In this document: positions 1 through 10,097 of the stretch, in pieces
Numbering within the stretch: position 1 is the first letter of the stretch
How the letters are laid out: each line of letters begins with the position of its first letter
Assembly (NCBI GenBank): GCA_025594325.1
Contig: JANHCV010000011.1
Span: 1,116,001 to 1,180,000 of the forward strand
Reading direction: 5' to 3'
Length of the DNA stretch: 64,000 nt
Origin: Blastocladiella emersonii ATCC 22665
Taxonomy: Eukaryota > Blastocladiomycota > Blastocladiomycetes > Blastocladiales > Blastocladiaceae
Made by a program: the position numbers and the translations under genes
The notes under the pieces: generated by a model
What the model saw: only the letters and a program-made list of their open reading frames with translations
Told to the model about the DNA's origin: nothing
The model's database searches: none

Positions 1-30
1 GCAATGGCGAGCAAGGCGGCGCAGGAGTAG
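1..30 (+). CDS. Possible C-terminal tail of a gene entering from the left
   Basis: From base 1 the + strand reads ten codons (A-M-A-S-K-A-A-Q-E) and then TAG. This could be the last codons of a gene whose body lies outside the window. Nothing else supports it, and nine codons carry no family signal. It may equally be untranslated sequence. Confidence 0.2.
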   Translation, partial: AMASKAAQE

Positions 31-333
31 CGTCGTGAACGACTAGTAATAGAGTAGCTTAGTGTACTTAGTTCTCTCGCGCGCATGGGTGGGCAGTTTC
101 AATCGTTCATTCATACATTCAGCGACAACGCGAGGCGAGGACCGCCGCCCCGCGCGCAGCACGACATCAGGAGAGTGAGGTAAGTAAGAAAGAGATTAAG
201 AAGCTTATAACGAAACCAAGTGGCGAGGGTAGGGGAAGAGTGATGAGCGGGAGAGGAGGGGAAGTTGATCAGCGAAGGGGACAACGTATGCAAAGCGACG
301 GGGAGGCGAGTCTAAAGCGCCAGCCAAACCACC
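31..333. other. Intergenic, 3' flank of QCR2
   Basis: I see no credible coding sequence here. The stretch lies downstream of the QCR2 stop codon on the minus strand and probably holds its 3' UTR and polyadenylation region. Confidence 0.5.
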
Positions 334-1752
334 TTACAGGCCGAGGTTGTCGGCGTACGGCAGGTCGACCGTCTTGCCGGCAGCCACGATGGTGGGCTTA
401 GCAGCGAGGAGGCGCTGAGCGGCGGCGGCGACGGCCTCAGCCGAGACCTCCTCGATGGCGGTGGTCGAGGACGCGGCAGCCTTGCCGGAGATAGCGAGGC
501 GCTGGGCGGCGGCGCGGGCGTGCGCGGGCTTGTTCTCCTGGGCGAAGAGCTGGGCGGCCTTGGCCTGGTTGACGGCGCGGGCGAACTCGTCGGCGGCGAC
601 GCCGTCGGCGGCGCGCTTGAGGGCGGCGACGGCGGTGGCGATGCCCTTGGCGGCGTTGGCGGGCGACGTCTTGCACGTGGACGAGAGGCCGAAGAGGCCG
701 GCGTCCGAGTAGGTGGCGGAGAAGGCGCGGACGGCGGCGTGGGCCTCGCGGCCGGCGCGGACCAGGGGGGACCCGGCCTCGCCCCACTTGACGTACTTGG
801 TGCCGTCGCCGAGGAGCGTGGTGAGGACGGCGAGCGTGGCCGCGTCCTGGGAGTAGGCGGCGGCGCCGGGGAAGGCGACCGTCACGTTGTGGCCGCGGGC
901 GAGTTCGACGCGCGACTCGCCGCCGAAGTACTTGGACGCGACCTTGCCGGCGGCGGGGGACGCGCCGGTCTGGTCAAAGTGGGCCGTGGCAAGGTGCTGC
1001 AGCTCCTCGGGGTTGACGCCGACACCGAAGAGGGCGGCGCCCGAGCCGATGGAGAGGTGCGACTGGGCAAAGGCCTTGACCTTGTCGGCCGAGACCGTGT
1101 TGAAGACGGGGGCGGTGGTGGCGTTGCCGAGGCCGTGGCGGAAGGCGATGCGGTGGGCCGTCTCGTAGCCGACGAGGGTGGCGTTGGCGGCGGCGGCGGC
1201 GGCCTGCTCGGCGGTGCGCGCGGCAACCTCCTTGAACTCCCAGTGGTTGTAGGCGGTGTTGTAGACGACGTCGGAGAGGGTCTCGACGGCGAAGGCGCTA
1301 CGCAAGGAGGTTGGGGGGAAGGTGTGAGCGATCGAAGGTCAGGTCCGGCGCGACGAGAGAGCGTACAGGTCGTCGCGCAGGAACTCGGCCTGGTAGACAA
1401 TGAACTCGCGGTCGGCGGTGGTCGACACCTTCATGCCGCGCATCTCGATCTCGCGGGCGAGCTTGACGGGGGTCTGGGTGGCCGTGTACTTGTAGGCGAA
1501 GTTGGCGAGGAAGTGGGCGGCGCCGAGGTTGTCGGACGACTCGGCGCGGGCGCCGGCGGGGACCACGAGGACGAGCGACGAGGTCGGGCCGTGGGTGTCG
1601 ACGGCGCCCGTGCGCAGACCCGAGGCGACCTGGGCCGTCGCGGAGACGGGGGCCGGGGCCACGAGCGGCACGTCCTTAGGCAGCGGGAAGTCCGCGAAGG
1701 CCGACGAGCGCGACACGGTGGTGTGGATGCGGCGGGCAGCGGTGCGGAGCAT
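334..1752 (-). CDS. QCR2: Cytochrome b-c1 complex subunit 2 (QCR2), mitochondrial
   Basis: Two exons on the minus strand, 1752-1367 and 1297-334, give 449 residues. The 69-nt intron has GTACGC and TAG boundaries and joins ...FLRDDL to AFAVETL in frame. The product starts with a basic, Ser/Thr-rich presequence (MLRTAARRIHTT) typical of mitochondrial import. It follows the M16 peptidase fold of processing-peptidase-like core proteins: two homologous halves, with residues near LGAAHFLANFAYK where active beta-MPP has the zinc motif HxxEH. That motif is absent, which fits the non-catalytic core 2 subunit of respiratory complex III in the inner membrane. Start chosen at the ATG opening the presequence; an upstream in-frame ATG would add about 68 implausible residues. 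Divergent from the DUS1 gene. Confidence 0.88.
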
Positions 1753-2595
1753 GGTGGAGAGGTCGAGCGCTACGCGGGTGGGTATGCGGGCGTTAGCGCC
1801 AACGCCGTCATGGCGGCTGCGTCGCGAGGGATGGCGATGGGGGGCTCGCGTCGGGTCGAGTTGAGTTGAGCGGCGACGGCGGCGAGCGATGGCGGCGTGC
1901 GTGTCTCCCTCGCACTGCCGTCGACGAGGGGACATGTCGCTCCGTTGGGATCCCATCAGCGAGGTTTGATGGGTCGTCGCGAGTCAATGTCGTGGTTGTG
2001 CCGATCGAAAGTGGCCGTCGATGGTCGGTCCATTGTGGCGGAATCGCCGTTCGCGGGCGGGCGGCCGACACGGCGAGCCGGCGTGAGCCCATTCGCCATC
2101 CCGGCGACATTGCAGCAAGGTCGGTCTCCGTACCAGGCGTGGCGGACGTCGTAGCCGAGGGGCGGGGCGCGGGCGGGGTCGTCAACTCTACGGCGGCGGC
2201 GGCGTGCAGCAGGCCGCGACGATGGCCGCCGCTGTGAAGCCGCATCAACAAAATCGGTGCGTCAGCTGATGCTGCGTGACCGCGCCCGATCGGAAGGACC
2301 CGGCTATCCCGATGCCCTTAGTATGGGTTCTTGGCGAGTAAATGAGACTTTTATATGTTGAGTAGTGCTTTGCGCAGTCGCCAATGCTATTCCAGCAATA
2401 AAATTTGAACCTCCACCTCAGCGAGAGCAGAAGCGTCGTCCCTCGCAACCGGGGCATGTGATGGGCTGAGGCACGGATTGGCAGGGACCGATGTGTTCTG
2501 GACCCGAGCTCGCCCCACCCTCCTCGACAAGGCCGACCTGTGCCCTTTGCTACGAATCGACCACCCGCAACGCTACGCAACGCAACGGAGTCCCC
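1753..2595. promoter_or_regulatory. Divergent intergenic region between QCR2 and DUS1
   Basis: About 840 bases separate the two start codons, so both promoters must lie here. Overlapping ORFs on both strands are high-GC shadows with no family resemblance. An AT-richer patch near 2345-2410 (including CTTTTATATG near 2349) is the most promoter-like part. Confidence 0.45.
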
Positions 2596-4384
2596 ATGAT
2601 GACCGCCAAGGCCGCCGCTGCTGCCGCTGCCGCGAGCTCCGCCACGACGGCCGCCGCCGCCGCTGCCGTCGCGACGACCGCATCGCGCAAGCTGGCGGGC
2701 TACGACTTCTACCGGCAGGTGCTCAAGTCGGCCAAGTACATCGTAGCGCCGATGGTCGACCAGTCGGAGCACGCGTGGCGGCTGCTGTCGAAGCGGTACG
2801 GCGCCGAGCTCGCGTACACGCCCATGTTCCACGCGCGGCTGTTCTCGGACCCGGCGAGCGACGTGTACCGGCGCGAGCAGTTCACGACCTCGCCCGAGGA
2901 CCGCCCGCTGATCGTGCAGTTCTGCGCCAACGACCCCGACACGCTGTTGCGCGCCGCCAAGCTCGTCGAGGACCAGTGCGACGCCGTCGACCTGAACCTC
3001 GGGTGCCCGCAGGGGATCGCCAAGCGCGGCCACTACGGGTCCTTCCTCATGGAGGAGTGGGACCTGATCGCTAGCATGGTCAAGATCCTCCACGAGAACC
3101 TCGCCGTCCCCGTCACCTGCAAGATCCGCGTCTACCCCGACGTCGAGAAGACGGTCGCGTACGCCAAGATGCTCGAGCGCGCTGGGTGCCAGCTGCTCAC
3201 CGTCCAGTACGTTTTCTCTGGTGCGCCCGGGCTACGGTCACCCGCTCACTCTTCGCCCATCGCGTAGCGGCCGCCTGCGCGAGCAAAAGGGCCAGGCCAC
3301 CGGCATCGCCGACTGGGTCAAGATCAAGGCCGTCAAGGAGGCCGTCTCGATCCCCGTCTTCGCCAACGGCAACGTACGCTTGCTCGCTCGCCCGCCGTCA
3401 CACCCGCCCGTGCTCACCCTCTCCGTATCACGCGCAGATCGTCTACTTTGAGGACATTGAGCGGTGCATCAAGGCGACGGGCGTCGAGGGCGTCATGTCG
3501 GCCGAGGGCAACCTGCACAACCCGGCGCTGTTCGCCGACCTGCACCCGCCCGTGTGGGACATGGCGTCCGAGTACCTCGCCATCTGCCGCGAGCACCACG
3601 CCGAGATGAGCCAGATCCGCGCCCACCTGTTCCGCATCTACCGCACCTGGTACGCTCTCCTTCACCTCGCACACCCCGCCCCCGTCGCTCACTCTTTCGG
3701 GATTGTAGCATCAACGAGTGGACCGAGGGCCGCGACATGCTGACCAAGTGCAGCACCGTGGCCGACTACGAGGCCTTCATCGCGCACACGCGCGAGCACT
3801 TCCGCGCCGACGTCGAGTCGTCGGGCTGGGACACGTCGATCAAGTCGTCGGCGATCCCCAACAACGAGCACGGGTACAAGGAGCTCCCCGTGTGGGTATG
3901 CCAGACGTATTTCCGCGAGATCATCGACCCGGCCGTCTCGGGCCGCCCCGCCGGCGACCTTCCCGCGTCGCGCAGCCTGTCGTCGGCGCCCGAGCAGAAG
4001 GAGATAACCGAGGAGGAGAAAGCCGCGGCCGAGGCGCGCCGCGCCGAGATCGCCGAGCAGCGGCTCCTCCGCAAGCAGCAGAAGCGCAAGCACAAGGAGG
4101 CGAACCGCGAGCGCATCGAGAAGGCCGGGAACGCCAAGCGCGCCAAGCTCCGGTGCGCGGGCTGCCTCAACGTCGTCTCGAGCAAGTGCACCCACACGCT
4201 GTGCCGCACGTGCTGCCTCGACAAGATGCAGCGCGCCGTCGAGACGCTCGCCGCGCAGGGCGTCAGTATGGCTGACGTGCCCAAGGGCGCGACCGAGCAT
4301 AACGGCGTCACGGTTGCGTGTGAGGCGCACGGCCGCGGGCGGTGGCCTAAGACGGCGAGCGAGGCGGAAACCGTCGCCGCGTAA
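2596..4384 (+). CDS. DUS1: tRNA-dihydrouridine(16/17) synthase, DUS1 family
   Basis: Four exons (2596-3206, 3268-3373, 3438-3649, 3709-4384) encode 534 residues. Introns of 61, 64 and 59 nt begin GTACG and end TAG or CAG. The enzyme reduces uridine in the tRNA D-loop using FMN and NADPH. Visible family signatures are the FMN-barrel start ([11 protein letters not shown], about 46-57), the catalytic-Cys motif NLGCPQ (Cys137), [11 protein letters not shown] spanning the first intron, and PVFANGN joined to [10 protein letters not shown] across the second. The C-terminus is a basic helix (about 405-455) followed by a Cys cluster (459, 462, 470, 475, 478, 479), like the extension of eukaryotic DUS1-like proteins. 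The Ala-rich N-terminus is low complexity. An in-frame ATG at 2491 is possible but adds unconserved sequence. Confidence 0.88.
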
Positions 4385-4693
4385 CCTCGACCTCCCTCTG
4401 TATCGATTAGCACACTAGATAAACCTGTACACACTTGACTCACGCTTGCCATCATCGCCGCCATCAGTGCCGCCGTCAGGTCATGGGGTGGCGCGGCAGC
4501 CACCACGGTCACGCTGCGCCTGCAGATCGCCCGCGTGAGCGGCGCGGCGCGGTGTGGCGCGTGTGCGTTGCCACCGAGCCAACTCTCCGCTTCACACAAG
4601 GTCGGGATGCTCGGTACAAAAGGTGGGCGGCGGAGGCTCGGGCTCCGCGCTCTTCCGCATCACCATCAGCGACGGGATCAAGAAACGCAGCAC
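4385..4693. other. Intergenic between DUS1 and the ubiquitin-like-domain gene
   Basis: About 310 bases between two genes on the same strand. An in-frame ATG at 4535 could extend the downstream gene leftward. Otherwise I see only a promoter or UTR here and no conserved coding sequence. Confidence 0.4.
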
Positions 4694-5638
4694 ATGTTCG
4701 CCTGGCCCTCATCGACCGCAACCCCGCCGCCCGCGCGCACCGCGCTGCCCATCACGCCGAGCGCCACGCCGCCGCCGCCGCCCTCGGACGACACGGCGCC
4801 CGCGCCCGCGTCCCCCTCAAGCTCGGAACCCCTCGCGGCGACGCTCGACGCCGTGGCCGAGGCGCTGCAGGCCATCACGGCCAACTCGGGCGCGGCGGGC
4901 GTGGCCATCGAGGACGACTTTGAGGTCATCGATTTCGGCGGCTGCGACGGCAGCGGGAGCGGCACGACGTCGGCGCTCGATGGCCGCGTCGACCGGCTCG
5001 TCAGCGCTGTCACCCAGCTCACGGCCATCCTGCAGGCAGAGCGCGCCGAGACTGGCGGGGGCGCGAGCGGGCGCGGGACCAAGCGCGGAGGCGGGGGCGG
5101 CCGGCTGCAGCCACTGCGCACGCGTACGTCGACGGGCGGCAGCCACGACTCGGCGGCGGTGACGCCCGGGACGTTCCCCGCATCGCCCAAGCCCGGTCCG
5201 CGCGGTACAGGCGCCGACTCCCTGACCGACGACGAGGACAACGAGGACCCAGGGACCTCGAGTGAGTGGGTGCACCTGCCGCCGCACGTCCGGCGCCTCG
5301 AGCAGCGCGTGGTCCGCCTCGAGTCGGTCCTGACGCACGCCCTGGCGGCAGTCCGCGCGCTGCACACGACGTCCGCGGGCGGTGCGGCGGCGCCGTTCCA
5401 ACACACGGTGCTGGTGCGCGACCTGCACCAGTGGGGCACGTCGTGCGTGCTGACGTCGCCGAACGCGACGGTCGGCGACCTCAAGAAGATGATCGCGGGC
5501 CAGCTCGGCGACGGGCGCGCGCCGCACCAGCTCCGGCTCGTCTGGGCCGGCACTGTTCTCTGCGACGATAACGCGTTCGCGTGTACCGCGATCCCGCAGA
5601 ATGGGGTCGCGATCCTCATGGGGAGCACGCGCGGGTAA
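4694..5638 (+). CDS. Protein with C-terminal ubiquitin-like domain
   Basis: A single open frame of 314 residues from the ATG at 4694; an upstream in-frame ATG at 4535 would add 53. The N-terminal half is Pro/Ser/Ala/Gly-rich and probably disordered, with an acidic patch (TDDEDNEDPG). A short helical segment with heptad-like Leu/Val (HVRRLEQRVVRLESVL) follows. The last 75 or so residues look like a ubiquitin beta-grasp: a first strand hairpin (HTVLVRDLHQWG), a helix (VGDLKKMIAGQL), then LRLVWAGTVLCDD and a final strand ending STRG. The C-terminus lacks a processable diglycine, so it is more likely an integral ubiquitin-like domain than a conjugated modifier. The specific function is not recognised. 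Confidence 0.65.
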   Translation: MFAWPSSTATPPPARTALPITPSATPPPPPSDDTAPAPASPSSSEPLAATLDAVAEALQAITANSGAAGVAIEDDFEVIDFGGCDGSGSGTTSALDGRVDRLVSAVTQLTAILQAERAETGGGASGRGTKRGGGGGRLQPLRTRTSTGGSHDSAAVTPGTFPASPKPGPRGTGADSLTDDEDNEDPGTSSEWVHLPPHVRRLEQRVVRLESVLTHALAAVRALHTTSAGGAAAPFQHTVLVRDLHQWGTSCVLTSPNATVGDLKKMIAGQLGDGRAPHQLRLVWAGTVLCDDNAFACTAIPQNGVAILMGSTRG

Positions 5639-5988
5639 GCAGGGTGGGTGTTGTAAACCATTGTCATGTATGCGAGGCCGTGAGAGGCCTGACTTATTCT
5701 CTACGAAGCAGTCCCTATCGACTTGAGCTCGGTGATCGTTAGCATGATCGAACGCGTCGCTGCTTGAAGCATAGCGCGAAGCGGCGATCGGGGAGAGAGA
5801 AAAGGCCAAGCCGTGCCTGCCAAAACTCGGCGTAGAGCTCGGCGCTCTCCGCGTGTGGCGCACGCGAACAAGACCTCGCTCACCGTTCGCAACAAGCTTC
5901 GCCCTCGCGGCCCGTCCCCTCTCCCTCCTTCCCCCACACGTAAAGATCGCGCGCGCTACTGCGCACTCTCGCACCGACTCCATGAACC
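5639..5988. other. Intergenic
   Basis: About 350 bases between two genes on the same strand. Nothing beyond probable UTR and promoter is visible. Confidence 0.4.
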
Positions 5989-6916
5989 ATGACTGCATGC
6001 AACGAAGACGATGGATCGACCACCGCCCTCTCCTCGCCCGCTGCGCCGCGCGCTGCCCACGACGGCGGCATCGTGTGGACGCGTCTCGATCCACACGACG
6101 ACGACGAAACGGCCGATCCGCGCTTCCCGACCACCACGTCCAGCGCGTCGGCGATCCGGTGGCTCGATGCGCGCCGCGTGTGGCCGCCGCGCGGGTGGCC
6201 GTGGGTCCGTCTGCGGATGTGGATCCTCCTTCAGTTCGCCGTGATGCTGGTGACCGAGGCGTGGTATGTGGTGATCACGGCCGAGCAGGCGCTGCAGGCG
6301 AGCGCGCACGCGAACGCAAAGCCGGCGCGCGCCAGGGCCGATGCGGACCCGACGCGGCTCGCGGCGAGCCCGATGATGTCGATCGAGTTTGTCGAGGTGG
6401 GCGGCGGCGAGCGGACGCGGCTCACACAGAAGGCGCTCATCACGCTCGTCTACGTGGTCGCCGGCGCGCACCTCGTCCAGCTCGTCATCACCGTGTGCGG
6501 GCTCGTGGCGGCGGTCACGTACCGCGTCAGCGGGTTCCGCGCGTTCACGTACACGACCACGGTGCAGGCGATCGTGTGGTACCTGTGGTCCGCGGTCGGC
6601 CGGCTCGAGCTCGATCGGCTGCTCGTGTTTCTCGTCACCATGGTCTTTATGTACTGCTTCTCCCGCGTACGTTTGGCGCGTCGTACTATGCAAAGGGCCT
6701 GTGAGCTGACACGCGAGCGTGCGCGTGTAGTACATTTCCGACCTGGAGGCAAACAAGCGCAGCTCGTCGCTGTACACGGACCTCGGAGAACCGCCAGACG
6801 CACCACCAACACACACCTTCGCTTTCAACAACCGTTTTGACGAGGCCTACGCGAGCTCGCCTCGAGAGCTTGAGGACGGCCGCCCCGGCCGCGAGACCGT
6901 CGCGCAGTCGGCGTAG
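5989..6916 (+). CDS. Four-helix membrane protein, distant member of the tetraspan array
   Basis: Two exons, 5989-6666 and 6731-6916, give 287 residues. The 64-nt intron (GTACGT...TAG) joins MYCFSR to YISDLEANKRSS in frame; without splicing the frame runs into unrelated Arg-rich sequence. Four hydrophobic segments are visible (from MWILLQFAVMLV, ALITLVYVVAGAHLV, FTYTTTVQAIVWYLW and LLVFLVTMVFMYCF) with a cytosolic-type hydrophilic C-terminus. The order R-V-x-x-F-R-A-F before helix 3 and Y-x-x-x-L after helix 4 resembles the four small membrane proteins that follow, so I infer a diverged paralogue. It lacks their Cys-Cys motif before helix 1. Molecular role unknown. Confidence 0.72.
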
Positions 6917-7151
6917 TCGCACGCCCCTCCCTACTGTAAATACATGAACACTCTTCCCTTCTCGTCTGACCACTTTCGGCGCCGCCCTCGCAGAAGCAGC
7001 AGCGGCGTCGCCTATGAAGCCACACCACACACGCGCTCCGCCACTGCGGCGCCGCCCCGATCTCCAGCCTTGGAACGGCGTGGCGTTGCTCTCGTTCGCC
7101 GCTGCCCACCCGACGACTTTCATGGCCTCTCATCACGCATTATCACGCAAC

Positions 7152-7814
7152 ATGACAGCCTCTCACAACGCGCAACCTGCTCCCGGCTTCGACGCGAGCG
7201 CGGCGTCAGCACCAGCGCCGGCCGATCGCGCGCCCGCCGCCGCCGCTCCCGCCAAGCCCCCCTCCGCGGGCGATCTCACGCGCGACACCTCGGTCCGCCG
7301 CACGTGCTGCTTCTGCCTCGACCTACGCCGTGCGGTCCTCGCGCTGCTCGTGTTCGCGCTAGCCGTGAACGTAGCCAGCATCGCCTTCTCCATCGTATCG
7401 GTAGCGACGGGCCACGGCGCGCCCGCGTGGAGCGTCGCGGGCAAGAACCAGGCGCACCTCGACGAGCTCGTCAAGTCGGCGACGGCCGCCGTGGTCCTCG
7501 CAATCTTCGTCAACGCAGTGCAGATCGCGTTGCTCGCGTGGGGTCTGCTCACCGTCCTCAAGCGGCGCGTCGGACACTTCCGCGCGTTTGCTACGATCAA
7601 CGTCGTGTTCGCGCTGCTCAGTCTCGTCGTGCTCTTCTTCAACTTTAGCGTCGCGGGCATCGCGAGTGCCGCTGTACAGGGGTACCTTGCGTGGGTCCTC
7701 GTCAGCTACGTCGACACGTTGCGCGCCGAGCGCGGGGCGGCGGCGGCGGGCCGGGAGCGGGAGCGGCTCGAGGGCAAGACCACGACGGTGGCCTCGGTGG
7801 AGAGCGTAGTGTAG
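7152..7814 (+). CDS. Tetraspan membrane protein of the CC-motif family, copy 1
   Basis: An intronless 220-residue frame. The Ala/Pro-rich N-terminus (about 50 residues) leads into RRTCCFCLDLRRAV, the hallmark of this local family. Then come helix 1, a short extracellular loop (GAPAWSVAGKN), helix 2 (VVLAIFVNAVQIALLAW), a conserved KRRVGHFRAF turn, helices 3 and 4, and a charged tail. The start at 7152 was chosen because the paralogue at 9035 begins at the aligned position. Upstream ATGs at 7014 and 7122 are in frame but unconserved. I know no function for the family. The topology resembles small fungal tetraspan or MARVEL-like proteins; that is a comparison, not an identification. Confidence 0.75.
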   Translation: MTASHNAQPAPGFDASAASAPAPADRAPAAAAPAKPPSAGDLTRDTSVRRTCCFCLDLRRAVLALLVFALAVNVASIAFSIVSVATGHGAPAWSVAGKNQAHLDELVKSATAAVVLAIFVNAVQIALLAWGLLTVLKRRVGHFRAFATINVVFALLSLVVLFFNFSVAGIASAAVQGYLAWVLVSYVDTLRAERGAAAAGRERERLEGKTTTVASVESVV

Positions 7815-7830
7815 CGCGGAAGCCCCAATA

Positions 7831-7925
7831 GATGAATGTACTTGTTCATTTTACGCGCAATTGTCTCCTCCGCGGCGGTGCCCATCAGTCCCTCCATCAG
7901 CGACCCGGCAGCGACGGCTGGATCG
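7831..7925 (+). repeat. Array intergenic repeat, unit 1
   Basis: The block starting ATGAATGTACTTGTTCATTTTACG and containing CCATCAGTCCCTCCATCAGCGACC recurs after the next two array genes (8701 and 9667). Its position just 3' of each coding region shows that duplication units include the downstream flank. Confidence 0.7.
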
Positions 7926-8066
7926 AGAGTGAGTGCGCCAAGCAGCGCTACGGGGCAAAAGACCTGGCTCCGAAGCCTGGTCGAACAACCAACGTTCCCA
8001 CACCAGCAGACGCTCCCTCCTCTCTCGACTTTCACAACCGCTCGCCACGCGTACTCTCCACGCAGC

Positions 8067-8687
8067 ACGACGATAACAAACACCGCGCAACGTAGCCCTG
8101 ACGTCGTTGAGCCCACCAAGCCCTCCTCGCCGAGCGCCGTCCGCCGCACATGCTGTCCGAATCTGCCGCGCACCAAGCTCACGGCGGTGGTGGTTGCTCT
8201 GCTCGTGTTGACGGTGAACGTCAACGTGGGCGTCATCGTGCACTCGCTCGTCACGGCCCGCAGCGACCCGCCCGCGTCAAGTGTTCCGGGTAAGGACGAT
8301 GGTCAAGCGCTGCACCCTGACGAGCCCTCCGAGTCGACTATGGCGGCCACCGCACTTTCCCTGCTCGCCTACGCGGCGCAAATGGTGCTGTTCGTGGTGG
8401 GCATGAACGCGGCTTTCATATGAATATGACAGAGCATCCGTCACTTCCGCGCGCTCGCGACCGAGGTCGTCGCGCATGGGTCGCTCGGCCTCATCGCGTT
8501 CCTCAAGTTTGGCGTCGCCGGAATCGTCATCACCGTCGTCCAGGCGTATCTCACGTGGACCCTCGTCCGTTACATCGAGTTGCTGCTCGCAGCGAATGAA
8601 ATGGCGCGTCAGGTAGAGCAGGGGGAGCAGCAGAAGCTGATCGGAGGCAAGGCCACGGCCATGGCTGCTGCGGAGAGCGTTGTGTAG
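8067..8687 (+). pseudogene. Tetraspan family copy 2, disabled by start loss and two stops
   Basis: The frame aligns throughout with copies 1 and 3: SAVRRTCCPNL, helix 1, DPPASSVPGK, helix 2, RHFRAL, helices 3 and 4, tail ending ESVV. The position matching the ATG of the 9035 copy is ACG (8067-8069). Two TGA codons interrupt the same frame at 8421-8423 and 8427-8429, between helix 2 and the RHFRAF-type motif. The frame reopens at once and stays in register for over 80 codons to TAG at 8685. No GT-AG intron removes both stops while keeping the conserved sequence. An in-frame ATG at 7836 exists but would precede non-homologous sequence. Confidence 0.8.
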
Positions 8688-8700
8688 CGCCCCAGTTCTG

Positions 8701-8885
8701 CTGAATGAATGCACTTGTTCGTTTCACGTGTTGCTCTCGCCCATCACGGACCGCATCAGGCTCCCCATCAGCGACGGCGACGGCCGGATCACCCGCCAGA
8801 GCGTGGGTTGCGTTTGTTTCGCCTGCAATTGTCTCCATCAGACTCTCCATCAGTGACGGCGACGCCGGATCGCCTGGTTGCAGGT
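8701..8885 (+). repeat. Array intergenic repeat, unit 2 with internal partial copy
   Basis: The sequence starts CTGAATGAATGCACTTGTTCGTTTCACGTG and includes CCCCATCAGCGACGGCGACGGCCGGATC. A second, shorter copy (TGCAATTGTCTCCATCAGACTCTCCATCAGTGACGGCGACGCCGGATC) follows at about 8824. Both match the blocks at 7831 and 9667. Confidence 0.7.
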
Positions 8886-9034
8886 TGCTGCACGCAGCGT
8901 GCACGCTGCACCGCAACGGATCGAGTCTTCGTGTGGCGCAGGACGCGCGGGATCCAGGTTCGGAGCTCGGTCAAACGCGCGCTCCCTCTCATCTCTGACA
9001 GCAGAATCCTCACCACGCACACACTCCGTGCAAC

Positions 9035-9619
9035 ATGACGGTTCCGAACAACACGCAAACTGCCCTTGACGTCGAGTCCGACGCGGCGTCGGCACTCATG
9101 GGCTCCAACACGCCGCCGCGCGCCAACTTCTCCTCGCCGCGCGCCGGCCGCCGCACGTGTTGCGGGGATCTGTTCCTCTCCAGTCTGACGCGGATCATTT
9201 TCGCGCTACTCACGACTGTGCTGGTCGTCAACGTGGCCAGCATCGCGCTCTCGGCCGTCGCGGGCCGGGACGCGCCCGCATGGAGTGTCCCAGGCAGGGG
9301 CCAGGCGGCGAACCCCGACGCGCCCATTACGTCGTCGATTGCAGCCCTCGTCGTCGCCTTGCTCATCAACGCGGCCCAGATGCTCCTGCTCTTGTGGGGC
9401 ATCGACGCGGCGTTCCAGTGGCGGCGTGCTGGGCCCAGGCCTGAGCAGCGCACTCATCCGCTCGTGGTCGTGGTTCTCGCGTCCTCGCTGCTCGGTCTCG
9501 TCGTCGTGCTCTTCAACTGGAGCGTCGCTGGGATCGTCAGCCTCGCCGCCGAGGCGTGCCTCGCGTGGGTCCTTGCCAGTTACGCCGAGTCGATGCGCGC
9601 TGCGAGCGAGATGGACTGA
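9035..9619 (+). CDS. Tetraspan membrane protein of the CC-motif family, copy 3
   Basis: An open frame of 194 residues: a short N-terminus, RRTCCGDLFLSS, helix 1 (TRIIFALLTTVLVVNVASIAL), loop GRDAPAWSVPGRG, helix 2 (ALVVALLINAAQMLLLLWGI), helices 3 and 4, tail ending MRAASEMD. It is closest to copy 1. The KRRVGHFRAF turn of the other members is replaced by QWRRAGPRPEQRTH, which may be the trace of a compensated frameshift or local divergence. The frame is otherwise intact, so I call it a gene, possibly decaying like its left neighbour. Confidence 0.65.
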   Translation: MTVPNNTQTALDVESDAASALMGSNTPPRANFSSPRAGRRTCCGDLFLSSLTRIIFALLTTVLVVNVASIALSAVAGRDAPAWSVPGRGQAANPDAPITSSIAALVVALLINAAQMLLLLWGIDAAFQWRRAGPRPEQRTHPLVVVVLASSLLGLVVVLFNWSVAGIVSLAAEACLAWVLASYAESMRAASEMD

Positions 9620-9666
9620 CGGGAAACGAAGCTGGCGCAGCAGCGCGAAGCTCGGGGTTGTGGCCA

Positions 9667-9763
9667 ATGAATCAATGAATCATCTCGTTCCTTTCACGTG
9701 TTGCTCTCGCCCATCACGACCCGCATCAGGCGCCCCATCAGCGACGGCGACGGCCAGATCGCC
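9667..9763 (+). repeat. Array intergenic repeat, unit 3
   Basis: Starts ATGAATCAATGAATCATCTCG and then shares TTTCACGTGTTGCTCTCGCCCATCACG...CGCATCAGG...CCCCATCAGCGACGGCGACGGCC with unit 2 almost base for base. It lies in the 478-base gap between copy 3 (ending 9619) and the gene at 10098. The rest of that gap shows no further coding sequence. Confidence 0.7.
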
Positions 9764-10097
9764 TTCCATAACGAGAGACAGTGCACAGCGCGCAGGAGTG
9801 CAAGCAGCCGCCGCGCCGCAACGCAGGCGTGTTTCATGGCGTGGGCTCTATCTTTGGAGCCCACACGTTTCGAAGAAGACGAAGGGCCCCAGAGTTCATT
9901 TCGGTGCACAACGGCGTGCGGCGCGGCGCCGCACGGAAGCGCTTGGCGGTGTCGTTTCCGCGGAAGAACCTCGAACAGGGTCCCCGCCTGAAACGGCCAG
10001 GACTACAACTACAAAAGGCGCGGGCGCCCCCGCCGTTGCGACGCTCCTCAAGCTCGCTCAAGTCGCTGCACACCACCACACTCAACTCTCGCTCAAC

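Noticed and set aside
520-1869. Long + strand ORF of 449 codons opposite QCR2
   Set aside because: Gly/Val/Arg-rich antisense shadow of the QCR2 exons; the minus-strand product is a recognisable family member with a proper intron.
8397-8432. Short intron removing the two TGA codons of the tetraspan pseudogene
   Set aside because: A GTGGTGGGC donor with CAG acceptor would be only about 40 nt, lacks the local donor consensus and would delete the end of helix 2; start-codon loss already argues for a pseudogene.
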